64,000 bases of DNA from positions 332,927-396,926 of the forward strand of contig CAKOGP040001759.1 in the NCBI GenBank assembly GCA_933822405.4. Direction: 5' to 3'. The translations under genes were made by a program, and so were the position numbers. Shown in pieces: positions 51,375 through 61,381 of the stretch. Origin of the DNA: Cylindrotheca closterium. Taxonomy: Eukaryota; Bacillariophyta; Bacillariophyceae; Bacillariales; Bacillariaceae. Numbering within the stretch: position 1 is the stretch's first letter; each line of letters begins with the position of its first letter. Below the pieces are notes generated by a model. That model worked only from the letters and a program-made list of their open reading frames with translations. It did no database searches and was not told the DNA's origin.

Positions 51375-52850
51375 TCAATCGGAAGAACCATACACTAAGG
51401 TGTGACCAGTCGCTATGCACGGAGAGGATTCCGAATCAATTGTGCTGTCATCTACTACCTGTCGCCGCATTGTTCTTGCAGTAGTGATATTATGAATATT
51501 AATGTCACCACCATCCAAATGTTCCTTTCCTGGATATGCTTGACTCAAAACAAACTCCATAATTCCCAGTGACATTCCAATCAAATTAGGAAGCATGATT
51601 ACCATATCATTTTGAGTAAAACCTGTGTTGTGTGGAATAGCAGATAATGTTAGAATGTTAGAATGAATGAATGAATGTTAGAATGTATCAATCATTCCCA
51701 TTGACACACACACACACACACAGAGACACACACACACAGTCAGCCAGTCAGCTAGCCAGCCAGTCACAAAAACACGTACCATAGGTAGCCCACAAGGTTG
51801 CATTCATCAATGCCATGTACATGGAAGGCCGATGAATGCTCGTTGACTTTTTGGTCTGCCATACCTCCACGATCGACGTCAATGGTGCCCCATAGAAAAA
51901 GATAAGATTGATATTGACGAGGAATCCAATCACTTCCGTGCTGGACAAGGAATGGGACGTCAAAAACATGTACTGAGAATTTTTGTCAGCTAGTAGTGGA
52001 CTGATCCAACCCAACCACACTAAAACACTGGACCAAACAACCAGCATTTGATACCATTTGATTTCTTGTGACACAAAGATCATTTCGTAGGGTGGCAATA
52101 AAAGTTCCGATGACTCCGACATGGGTTCGGTTCGTTCGGTTCGTTCACTGTCAGGGTCTCGTGATTTTGGTTGTAGTGGTTGTAATTCAGTGCTCATTTC
52201 TTCAGTAGCAGTGGAATATTCACCATTGTTGTAGTCCAACAGAGCTTGATCTTCGTCTTCATTCAAGAGAGTACTATTACTGTTGCTGCGGTTCTTGTTG
52301 ATGTTCTTGACTTTGTTAATGTCAGCATTCTTGGTCATCATTAGTAGACTATCACACCGTACTCTTCTCAAATGATAGTATTGGAGTTTAATGGCCCCTT
52401 GATTCAACCACACACTAATGAGTAATCCGGGCAAGTTGGAAGCCAATATATAGGGATCGTTCATGTAATAGGCATAGGCACACCATCCAAAGCAATTTCC
52501 CGTCATGATGACCCATGGCAATGGATTCAAATCGCCCAGAGTTCCTGCGGCAAGCGCCTCTCTCAAGCCTGCGATGGGTGCTGCATTGGGAACATAGTAG
52601 TATGAATAGAGAAGAGGTATAGAGAAGAGGTACGCAATAGGATTGATCATCAAGTGAGAATAGGGCTCGTCTCAAAATTCGCATTCCATCATTTCATCTA
52701 AAATATGCTGACGATGACTTCACAGAAGCAAGACGAGCGATCCGGTACTGTACTAGTATTTCTCTCACCTGCATTCATTAGGTTTGCTGTGATGGTTCCC
52801 AAAAATGGAACGACATATGTAAACATGATATCTGCCGTGCTTACAGTCAT
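51375..52850 (-). CDS. SWEET-type sugar transporter 2
   Basis: Three exons, 52769-52850, 51780-52580 and 51375-51622; 376 residues. The first exon encodes a helix (MFTYVVPFLGTITANLMNA) whose end joins APIAGLREALAAGTLGDLNP after splicing. Repeat 1 includes LPWVIMTGNCFGWCAYAYYM; repeat 2 includes NINLIFFYGAPLTSIVEVWQ and NATLWATYG, then DMVIMLPNLIGMSLGIMEF in exon 3. The inter-repeat loop is long and acidic/Ser-rich. A CA-rich microsatellite and GAAT units occupy intron 2. Close relative of the neighbouring SWEET gene, so a local duplication is likely; the loops and tails have diverged much more than the helices. Confidence 0.87.
51704..51738 (+). repeat. Interrupted (CA)n repeat in intron 2 of SWEET gene 2
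   Basis: CA dinucleotide run broken by one GAGA, close to the GTACGT donor; followed by short (C)CAGTCAGC units. Confidence 0.85.
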
Positions 52851-53797
52851 TTTATGGATTGTTGTTGATTTGATTCCTCAACGACTTAATTTTATGATGT
52901 GAGCGAGTACGAGTACGAGTACGTATTAGGCTGCTATTGAATGAAAGGAAAAAAAAATACCGTGATGAGAATAATGTGACTGACTTTATTCAGATCAGAA
53001 GTACAAGCATATATCATGTATCATGTAAAGCATACGGAATCCTTCAAAACGTATATCCGGTATGTTCTGATCGGGACATGCATGACTGCCGTGTATTTGG
53101 ATGATGTTTGGAAATTCATCACAATGCCATCATCAAAAAGCCTACTTACGGCGCCACAATCAATGGGATATGTGTATATCCACAGCAGACATCCATAAAA
53201 CTGGTTAGCTGTACCATCAGGAACGTCACCCTGAAAAAGTTGTCCGTCACGACAGCGTTTCATGAATGAGAATTTGAATCTCTCTCCGATGAATTCATGG
53301 AATTTTGCAGGAATAAGGGGCCATCATAATCCCCGTTTATTTAGAGGGACAAAACAAGACCCCTCCCCTACAGTACCATGACGCGTCGGTTGTTTGATGT
53401 CCTTATTTTTGGCGAAGAAGCCATCTTTCACGTGTCACAGAAATGCCAACAATTCTTGAGAATTTAGAACTCTTTTTTTATTTTTACATGGATGGTACAG
53501 TACCTATGGCATGCTTGCTTGCTGATGATAATTCACAGAAGATACGATTTCTGTAGCGCTGCGTGTATGAAACAGATTCTCTCACGGCTGCTACCACAAT
53601 AGAAAAGTTCATCTAATTACACGACACATACATACCTACATCCAATCATTCACTCATTCGTTGATTCATTCTGTTGGTAAGTGTTGACATTACAGCACAC
53701 TAACAACCACAGCAATCACAGCAACCACAGCAAAGAGCATTCTTCACACGAAACAATCACAGCAGCAGTGCGCGAAACGAAACGAAACAGAAAAAAT
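52851..53797. other. Intergenic, divergent promoters
   Basis: About 0.95 kb between the SWEET gene and the carrier-like gene. A run of short ACAACCACAGCAATCACAGC repeats lies at 53698-53735 in the probable 5' leader. The plus frame is open from 53681 but has no ATG until 53798. Confidence 0.45.
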
Positions 53798-54775
53798 ATG
53801 ATCTTTCCACCTGCTTCTTCTTCTTCGTCATCTTCATCTTCCAATGATGATGATAATGACGGTGAGGATGGCAAATTCATGACCTTTGATGTCCGTCTCA
53901 AGAAGATGGTGACGACCTACTTTGACAATAATAATGCTGAAGTTATTGCAGTTGAAGATGAGCAGCCTGATGGCACTTATTCGTACGGCAATCTGAAGTA
54001 TTCCTTCTTGGGAGGAATCTGTTATGGAATGGGCAGCACTCTTATGGCTGGTGGCAATAATCATGCCACAAGCAAACCAAAAGGCACTGCGTCCACCCTG
54101 GGACGAATCCTCGTGCCTGGGTTTTTGGCCTTTGAAACCCATCATCTCATGTCTCACTTTCTATACAAGGGCGTCTTTCACGAAGAACGTCCCACTCGTG
54201 ACTCCTCCTTTGTAAGAACGGACAATTCCTTTGGCTACTTTGAGAATTTTGTCAATTACGAATTGCAAATTGTGGCCGGAGCTACTGCGGGGCTCTCGTA
54301 CTCTCTCGCTACCTCCTTGTTGCAATACAAGCCCAAGACGCGAGCCATGACATCAACCCACATGTTGAGTTTTGCCGCTCTCTTTGGTGGATACGATGTC
54401 TACAGCGACGTTTTGTCGTCCGTATTGTTGCAAATAAAGCAAGACCAAGAATCAAGCGCTGCAACAAAAACAACAACAACCACAGCACCCACACCCATGA
54501 CGGTGGCACTTGCCGGTGGATGTGCCGGCATGACCCAAGCCTGGATCATTGACTTTCGAAAGATTTACATGCGTGCTGGTGGTACTAGTAGCAACAGTAG
54601 TAATTCTACTTTGGAGTTTGCATCGGATGCGGCCGCAACCCGATATGCTACCACTACTGCTGCTGCCGAGACGAGTGAAGCTCTTCTTACGCGTGCACGC
54701 ATGACTCGAGCCTTTCTTCCAGGTGCTGCTGCCTTTTCGGCCTATGAATGGTTTGGAACTCTACTTCGTCAATAA
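53798..54775 (+). CDS. Divergent mitochondrial-carrier-like protein
   Basis: Intronless, 325 residues from the first in-frame ATG. After a Ser/Asp-rich N terminus it has several Gly/Ala-rich hydrophobic segments: YSFLGGICYGMGSTLMAGG, IVAGATAGLSYSLATSLLQY, TVALAGGCAGMTQAWIIDF and AFLPGAAAFSAYEWFGTLL. The G-A-x-A-G and final F-L-P-G-A-x-A-F-S-x-Y-E patterns recall SLC25 mitochondrial carriers, whose last helix commonly ends with such a block. The usual P-x-D/E-x-x-K/R signature is not intact, so if it belongs to this superfamily it is a degenerate member. A Tim17-like assignment is the main alternative. Likely an organelle inner-membrane protein. Confidence 0.55.
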   Translation: MIFPPASSSSSSSSSNDDDNDGEDGKFMTFDVRLKKMVTTYFDNNNAEVIAVEDEQPDGTYSYGNLKYSFLGGICYGMGSTLMAGGNNHATSKPKGTASTLGRILVPGFLAFETHHLMSHFLYKGVFHEERPTRDSSFVRTDNSFGYFENFVNYELQIVAGATAGLSYSLATSLLQYKPKTRAMTSTHMLSFAALFGGYDVYSDVLSSVLLQIKQDQESSAATKTTTTTAPTPMTVALAGGCAGMTQAWIIDFRKIYMRAGGTSSNSSNSTLEFASDAAATRYATTTAAAETSEALLTRARMTRAFLPGAAAFSAYEWFGTLLRQ

Positions 54776-55587
54776 TAACAATAATGAGTACGAATGAATG
54801 AGGAACGACCATGTCATACATTCTCAGTACTTTAGGAAGCTTCAAAGACCACCACATTGCACGGACACAAACACACACGCACAAGCCATTACGAACAATT
54901 GCAAGGTGGACGAATGAAGTGAGGCGACAACGCAGAACAATGAAATTTTGTACGACTTTTTTTTGAGAACAATACACACACTAGGATTTTGTAATTGTAC
55001 ATAAATAATAAATATAATCCCAAGATTAGTTATCATCCGATGGATTTGTTACTACTAATAAGGTATACCGGTAGCAAGCTTCTTTCTAACAATCTGAAGT
55101 TATACTGTCGTGTGATTTAGAATTGGAACGATTGAATTTTTTATCGAATGGGTGGCTTGAGTGAATATCCTTCAAAAGAGAGTCTGGAGCTCGTACGACC
55201 TTTATCATATCCTTTGGTACCGGTACAGTGTACGACACCATATATATGGAACACTTTGGAAGGCCACACTGGTATTTATAGTGTCGTGTTCTTGTCACAT
55301 TAAAATATTTACTTAAGGTCTTGTGTCTTCTTACTGCAAATCAACGTAGAAACGTCTGTCGGAAATCCTTGTCACACGAAATATGATAAAAACCAGATGT
55401 TTCTCATTTTCACAAAAGTGAGAAGATTACACGTCGTAAACATAAAACACCTATAATAGCTAGGTATAGGTACACGTAATAAGATTTTCAATTCCATCCA
55501 TTATTGTCCAGCTTGACGACATTCTTTGTATTACATTGAATACGGCGTCCTTTCTTCCAAACACAGTCCAAACAATTATACTGTACA
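54776..55587. other. Intergenic, no gene seen
   Basis: Two TACCGGTA palindromes (55066-55073 and 55218-55225) about 150 bp apart. No coding frame. Confidence 0.5.
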
Positions 55588-56958
55588 ATGAGAACGGACG
55601 ATGGCACCAAATACAGCCTTCCAGGGTTTGTCCATCAGGATCCAGAGCAAGCCAAGTATTGGGAGAAAGGAATCACCTTTCATCTTCAAGGGTTGCCCAT
55701 GATTCATGACGATGGGGTGCAGACTGGAGTGGGTGCCAGGGGATGGTACAATTCGGCTGTCTTGTCTGCCTTGTTATTGCTACTCTCATCAACGCCGCCA
55801 TCATCATCATCATCAAGTAATGAAGACGCTCCTGACAACGATAATAATGATAACAATGATAACAATGATAATAATGGTAATACAAGGAGCAGTATGATGG
55901 GAGACTTGTTGCGGCAAGACATGATCAATCTAATGAAACAACAGTCTACTCAAAACCAAAAGAATCCAACCATTTTGGAAATTGGGGCTGGAGCCTTGGG
56001 TCTGGTGGGAATGACCATGGCTTGGATCCTATCGCACAAACACCAATTGAATGGTGACGATTGTGCTACTACCATTAATGCCGAGGCTAATAGTGATGTG
56101 GAAGAAAAGAATGACGACTACTTGGATATCGAACTGATGGGTGACAATAATGATGACGAAAGCAAGGTCATTTTGACCGACAATGATGTCGAATGTTTGA
56201 CACAACTTCAGTGCAATGTCACTTCTGTGTTGCAATCACTACTCGAATTCAATTCCGGCATGCACAAGGATGGAATCAATAATAACGAAGATAGCAAAGA
56301 GCAGGAAGGACAATGGCTGTCACCTTCACCAGTAGTATCCGCCGACCAAGAAATGCTTCCATTCCTGTCGTTGCCAAGCATTCAGACCAAAGTCTTGGAT
56401 TGGGACGATCACGCAATCGATCAAGAGGTTTTGGTCCATCACAAGATCGATTTTGTGGTCGGTGCCGAATTGGCCTATACGTCCAACAATTGTTGTGCCA
56501 TGCAAGTGGCCAAGATTTTGGAATTGAATCCACAGGCTGTCATTTGGATTGTCCAGTTCCCACGCAAGGGATGGTTCCAAGTCTTTCAACTAGAGTTACA
56601 AAAGGCCTTGCCCAATGTTGTCATTCAAAAAACGGACCCGACTCGAGTTCACAAACAAGTGCACGAATTGGCACAATCTATCATGCCAATGCCATGTGGA
56701 ATGGGGAGTAATTCTGGGAACGACGACGTGGACAGTCATGAGCATTTTTCGTATCGATTGGAAGATATCAAAGCCTTGCGAATTACAGTCCAGCAGCCAC
56801 CACCAGAAAGAAAGGAGTCTGTTGTTGAAGAAGAAGCGACGTCTTCTGGCCCCAAAGTCTTTGATTTGAACGAACAGATTCAACAGTCCAAACGTCTTTC
56901 GGAACAACTCAGTGCCACACAAGAGTTCGCTTTGGACTCGCATTGGGAACTTGGGTAA
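55588..56958 (+). CDS. METTL21/EEF2KMT-type (Methyltransf_16) methyltransferase
   Basis: Intronless, 456 residues. Class I SAM-binding features: ILEIGAGALGLVGMTMAWIL (motif I, about 130), VILTDNDVECLTQLQCNV (acidic end of strand 2), VLDWDD and FVVGAELAYTSN (motif IV region, with Glu where this family often has Asp). These are the landmarks of the METTL21/FAM86 seven-beta-strand group, which mostly methylate lysines on translation factors and chaperones. A Ser/Asn/Asp-rich insert (about 75-110) and an acidic insert after motif I lengthen it beyond the usual 220-330 residues. A C-terminal extension ends in an amphipathic segment. Substrate cannot be deduced. Confidence 0.83.
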   Translation: MRTDDGTKYSLPGFVHQDPEQAKYWEKGITFHLQGLPMIHDDGVQTGVGARGWYNSAVLSALLLLLSSTPPSSSSSSNEDAPDNDNNDNNDNNDNNGNTRSSMMGDLLRQDMINLMKQQSTQNQKNPTILEIGAGALGLVGMTMAWILSHKHQLNGDDCATTINAEANSDVEEKNDDYLDIELMGDNNDDESKVILTDNDVECLTQLQCNVTSVLQSLLEFNSGMHKDGINNNEDSKEQEGQWLSPSPVVSADQEMLPFLSLPSIQTKVLDWDDHAIDQEVLVHHKIDFVVGAELAYTSNNCCAMQVAKILELNPQAVIWIVQFPRKGWFQVFQLELQKALPNVVIQKTDPTRVHKQVHELAQSIMPMPCGMGSNSGNDDVDSHEHFSYRLEDIKALRITVQQPPPERKESVVEEEATSSGPKVFDLNEQIQQSKRLSEQLSATQEFALDSHWELG

Positions 56959-57554
56959 AGCAGGTAAGGTCTGTCTATTACTATTTCATGTGGAGGAGAT
57001 GGGAAATACAATCGGTAACTTGGATACACTCACGCACATTAGACACAAGACTGTGTGTATACACTGATATTGAAACGGTCGGTACTATATAGGGGAACCA
57101 GCAATAGGGGGTTGTGGGCATAACATAGACAATTGAATCAATCAATCACCTGTGGGAAGCGTTTCGTTATTGGTCGTTTTCCTGTATGTTTTACCAGCAC
57201 AAGATCTCTACCATGCTAAGGTACAGTACAGTAGGTACTATAGTTACGTCGAGGTCATTATCATCCCTGTGCAGTCTTTGCGGGTCATGCGCCAATGGAT
57301 GGTGGGATGCACGCAGGATTATTATTTTAGAATTAGCGGTCATTATTATTAAAAAACACTTTTCCTAAGTAAAGTGGTCTCGATTTTTTTGATTTATTAT
57401 TTTTATACCGGTACATCGAAACGTCAACACTCCATGGTGGAAGAAAATAAGCGGTATACGAAAAAATCAGTGTCGCATAATTTCCACAACTGAAATCCTT
57501 TTGTTTTTATAAAAACCAAATCTACAACCAAACAATAACACCTATCAAATCACC
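56959..57554. other. Intergenic, no gene seen
   Basis: One TACCGGTA (57406-57413) and GTACAGTACAGTA words near 57221-57233. The AT-rich end serves as promoter and leader of the CRAL-TRIO gene. Confidence 0.45.
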
Positions 57555-58509
57555 ATGCTTGACCTTATTACCTTGGAAAAAGAGCTTGGACCCGGTCCTA
57601 TGCGCTTTGCTCCCAAAGAGGAGCGCAGCTTTCAAGCACAAATGGAGTCATTGTCGCCAACCGAAAAACAGTGCTTTCACAATCTAAAGGAGAAATGGAA
57701 CAAACACATTGAAGAAAACAAGGAAAAGGAAAAGACACCAACTCATTCTTATTCGGATGAAATGATCTTGCGCTTTGCTCGCTGCAGTCCAGGCCGCAAC
57801 AAGTTTGAAGAAACAGCTTCGTGGAAGGTCATGAAGAAATTTGATCCTCGTTTCTTGACATTGACCGCAGAAGAAATTGAGAAGCAATTGTTGAGCAAGA
57901 CTCTCTTTCCTGTTCCAGGACTCAAGACTAATGAAGGCCATGACATCTTCTACATGTACCCGGCTCGATATTTCCCCAAGGAGACTACTACGGAAGAAAT
58001 TATTGACAATCTTGGTTACTGCATGAACACCATGTGCGAAATGGAAAAGGCATCATCGGAAGGTATTGGCTTTATGGCATACATGAACGACTGGAAGATG
58101 TCGAACTTTTCAATTGACTACTGCTATCAGTTCATGATGATGTTGCAGGGAAGAGTTCCTGTCCGTGTCCGCATGTTTCTCATTGTCAATGTAAGTTCGT
58201 CTACCTATCGCTAGAAGGAGTCGATGGTCGTATGCGAATGACATTTTGGATAAAGATTATTAACTTTCGCCTTCCTCCTATCAGCCACCTTCTTGGTTTG
58301 GAATGATTTGGAAGATTATGAAGCCCATGTTGTCTCCAGATTTTCGCAAGAAGGTCCATGTGATCAAGGAATCTAAGATTGGCGACTTTTTAATGGAGGG
58401 ATACGAAACTTATCTACCAGATGAAACCGCCACTGGTAAGGCTGATACTGAATCCATGGTTGAAGACTTTGTCACTTATCGCAAGGCTGCTGAAAAACAA
58501 ACTATGTAA
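57555..58509 (+). CDS. CRAL-TRIO (Sec14-like) domain protein
   Basis: Two exons, 57555-58190 and 58285-58509 (GTAAGT donor, ATCAG acceptor), 286 residues. A helical N-terminal part (CRAL-TRIO N-like, with MILRFARCSPGRNKFEETAS) precedes the lipid-binding domain: GHDIFYMYPARYFPK, a central EGIGFMAYMNDWKMSNFSID strand and helix, VRVRMFLIVN at the end of exon 1 and PPSWFGMIWKIMKPMLSPDF at the start of exon 2, the standard floor of the Sec14 pocket. Such proteins bind and exchange phosphoinositides or other hydrophobic ligands. No GOLD domain or membrane anchor is present. Ligand unknown. Confidence 0.88.
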
Positions 58510-58831
58510 ACATCACAGGCAGGGAAATGGCTGGGGCTTCGTCGTGGATGCCTCTGAGCAAAGAATAACAGCTTGATGATCTGCTGTGGATTCCATTCCG
58601 GACACACATATAAAATAGAATCAACTTTCACTATGCAATATTACTGTGCTCTGACTCCTGTCGTACGGTATAATAATATTCCAGGAACAATATTACTGAA
58701 ATCATTTGACACTAACTCAGCCCGCATCAGTAATCTTCGGAGCGGTATAAATAATACATACCGGTATGTATGCCACGCAATGAGATATTCGGCGGTATAT
58801 ATATATCCATAATTTACATCATGATGATGGC
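58510..58831. other. Intergenic, no gene seen
   Basis: One TACCGGTA (58759-58766) and a TATATATA stretch near 58797. No coding frame supported. Confidence 0.45.
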
Positions 58832-59347
58832 ATGAAGAAAGAAGTTCCTGAACCACTCCCAAACTACAATGCCGATCAAGTGAGTCCCGTCCCATATATC
58901 ACTGAATCAAGGCCGACTGGATCCGCAAATAATAACAGAGAAGTAAGGACCCAAGCGAACAAGAACCCGATGACGACTCCTGAGAATGCATCAGACACAA
59001 ACAACATTGGCAGGAACTATCCAATATACAATGGTGCCGATGCGGCCACTTCGACATCAACTACGACAGCATCTCTTGGACAATCATCGTTGGCCATGCG
59101 AGCGTCCACGGTCCATCGAAGAGCTACAAAACGACGTCTCGGATCAAGCTATGATCGAGTCCTCTCTGCTATTGTTGAACGACAGCAGCCGCCACTTGCA
59201 ATAGCTCAAGCTGAGATCAACAAATTGAAAGAGAATATGTATCAAACACACCAAAATTTGCTCAAGGCATTTGACCAAAAGGATTATGCCGAAGAAGCTT
59301 TGCAAAGCCTCAGAGAGAAATCTCATACTGAAGAGGTTATAAGGTGA
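58832..59347 (+). CDS. Coiled-coil protein, probably truncated by a frameshift
   Basis: 171 residues from ATG to an early TGA. The first 95 residues are polar and disordered, then a basic patch (HRRATKRRLGSSYDR) and a coiled coil (AIAQAEINKLKENMYQTHQNLL to the end). Just past the TGA a second frame continues the coil for about 45 codons (VNKNIKKEWLKFERTKGELK), ending at 59487. A degenerate copy of this extension follows at 59489-59620. The simplest reading is a frame change near 59340 that cut the protein short. No family recognised. Confidence 0.45.
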   Translation: MKKEVPEPLPNYNADQVSPVPYITESRPTGSANNNREVRTQANKNPMTTPENASDTNNIGRNYPIYNGADAATSTSTTTASLGQSSLAMRASTVHRRATKRRLGSSYDRVLSAIVERQQPPLAIAQAEINKLKENMYQTHQNLLKAFDQKDYAEEALQSLREKSHTEEVIR

Positions 59348-59620
59348 ATAAGAACATCAAGAAGGAATGGCTAAAGTTTGAGAGGACGAAAGGAGAGCTA
59401 AAACGGCAAAATCGCGCATTGAAAGGATACAACGCTGCCCTTGATGGGCGAACGAAAATATTCACAGATTGGTTAAGGGTACAATGAAGAAGAGGTTAAA
59501 GTGAATGAGAACATCAGTTGTTCGAATCTAAGAGGAAGTACTAGGGAGAGCTAAAAAGGCAAAACTGCGTATTGCAAGAATACAACGCTGTCCTCGAGAG
59601 TAGGGAACAAATAATATAGT
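59330..59620 (+). pseudogene. Out-of-frame coil extension and its decayed tandem copy
   Basis: Copy 1 (about 59330-59465) and copy 2 (about 59489-59620) share words such as GAAGAGGTTA, GTGAAT-AGAACATCA, GGAGAGCTAAAA-GGCAAAA and ATACAACGCTG, with an offset of about 159 bases. Copy 1 is open in the frame that follows the upstream stop; copy 2 has several in-frame stops (TAA, TAG). The junction in copy 1 has two extra bases relative to copy 2 (GTTATAAGGTG versus GTTAAAGTG), the probable cause of the frame change. Confidence 0.5.
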
Positions 59621-60032
59621 CGCAGCAGTTGTCGAAGCGTCCAGTACAGTGCCAAAGCGCGTTGAGAGCGAAGTGTCGATCTCAATTTCATCTTTGTCAC
59701 ATATCGTTCGGCGCAATTGGGCTTTGAGAGCTATCACTTGAAAGGGGCATTGGTGTTTTGCGGTTTCATTTTGACTCCGAGAAGAAGGCAAAAAGCTGTC
59801 AAAGAAGCTTTGGCCGAGAAGCGCAACGCTTTTGGTGGCCAACAATTGCGAGTCGTATTGTGATCTCCTGAGTACCAGGTGCAACCAATAGCCGTGGTTT
59901 TAGGGGAGAAATTAAACAAAGCTTGAAACTTTCTTGAGCGTTGGAATGTAATTATGTTTAATCTATTGCTTGGTTCTATTATTCTAATGGTTGTATCAAT
60001 TTCTATGTCTGCCAATACATGGTGCCTTGTGT
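59621..60032. other. Intergenic, no gene seen
   Basis: Sequence between the decayed coil copies and the 3' end of the minus-strand basic protein gene. A minus-strand open frame of about 118 codons at 59528-59884 is not convincing. Confidence 0.35.
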
Positions 60033-60767
60033 TTATTCCGTACGAGGCTTACTTTGTTTCTTTGCTGCGTCACTTTTGTGTGGCTTTGGTGTTCCTTTGC
60101 TTGCCTTGTCTTGGACATCTGCTTTCGACTCGGTCTCCATCTTGTGGGTAATCTTTTTCTGCATGTGATGTCTTTGACGTTTTCGCTTTGGAGAAGTCAA
60201 TACAACATGAGGAGCATGCACGCTTTCATCCTCGGGTACCGTTGGCAAGTGCTCCTCCTCAGCTTCATCTTCTTCCTCTTGTTCTCGCTCCTCTTCGGCG
60301 GCCACGGCAAGAAAGTGTCGTTCTAGACTGTTTTGGCGCAACAAGGCAACATGACCATTGCCAATGACTGATGAAGGCAAGGGCCTATCATTGAATCGTG
60401 ACGCGTTGAATCTGTGATTACTCGCAACTTTGCATGTTTCGTTGCGTTTGGTTTGTTGCTCTTCTCTCAATTTTCTTTGGAGCGGTTCAAAGTGCATGTC
60501 TCCCCAGCGATCCATCTCCTTTTTGGATTTGATGCTAGCGCTTGCTTTGTGGTCAACGGGCCATCGGAGCTGACTTTCTTTGAGATCGGTTGTGAATTGA
60601 AGAATTGGTGCTGCCTTCTTGTTGCCTTGTTTCCTTCTGGTCGGACTCTTGGCGTTGTCTTCCACTACGCTGAGTTGCGGGTGCTTTTGCACTTGGAGTA
60701 CGTTGGTCATAAAGTCTTGGAGAGCCGAGTGGCTCTTATTTTCTGGATTGGTGTTGCTTTCAATCAT
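60033..60767 (-). CDS. Hypothetical basic, likely nuclear protein
   Basis: Intronless, 244 residues from the ATG at 60767. The N-terminal half contains a possible conserved block, KKEMDRWGDMHFEPLQRKLR, and NRHRF-like text (SNHRFNASRFNDRPLPSSVI). A Glu-rich helix follows (EEEREQEEEDEAEEEH), and the last 70 residues are Lys/Arg/His-rich (TSPKRKRQRHHMQKK) and end in a low-complexity basic tail. No family recognised; basic clusters suggest nuclear or nucleolar localisation. Confidence 0.55.
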   Translation of the reverse strand: MIESNTNPENKSHSALQDFMTNVLQVQKHPQLSVVEDNAKSPTRRKQGNKKAAPILQFTTDLKESQLRWPVDHKASASIKSKKEMDRWGDMHFEPLQRKLREEQQTKRNETCKVASNHRFNASRFNDRPLPSSVIGNGHVALLRQNSLERHFLAVAAEEEREQEEEDEAEEEHLPTVPEDESVHAPHVVLTSPKRKRQRHHMQKKITHKMETESKADVQDKASKGTPKPHKSDAAKKQSKPRTE

Positions 60768-61381
60768 ACTTGATGGAGTGAATTGGTGTTTTTGATGCGT
60801 TCTTTCTTGTGATTTTATATTTTATGGGAGTTTGTGACAGTGGTTTTCGCGACGGGACCATTTGACGCGAACTTTCAATCTTGCCCCACTCATTCTTTTC
60901 CACTCTTTCTCACCCGCATTTATCGACCGGTACTCTGCTTCTTGAAACACTTTTATGAGCGCTACATAAATTCTCAATGGCGAATTCGTTTCGTGTGTCT
61001 TTTCAGGTGAATGGAATCAAATCCAGTACGTATTTATCGGAAGGGAATGGGAAACTGAGGAGAAAACTTGTTGGGCTTCAATTGATCTTCATTGGGTGTG
61101 ACTGGAAGTCCGCGTGACTGACCTGACCGACCTGACGGACTCATCAACTTCTTTCGCCTTTGTCATGCACCACGTGGCCACCGATGAGCATTTTCTGATT
61201 TTCTGATGCTCAGTTCGATTTTGTTCTTTTCAGCACCCATCAAAAATATAGAGGTGATACCAAAGGCTCATCATTCTTTCAGAACAACGACTGTATTGTC
61301 ATTCAGCCACAGGATCCTTCATCACCAAAAAGGCTTCTGATTTGAGTCTCATAGCAAGACGTCTTTGACGATTATAACATA
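60768..61381. other. Intergenic, divergent promoters
   Basis: Shared upstream region of the basic protein gene and the ABCG gene. Contains a small CTGACCTGACCGACCTGACGGAC repeat near 61118-61140. No coding frame. Confidence 0.45.

Noticed and set aside
59528..59884. 118-codon minus-strand ORF
   Set aside because: Overlaps the decayed coil copies, has no recognisable motif, and its composition does not look like its neighbours.
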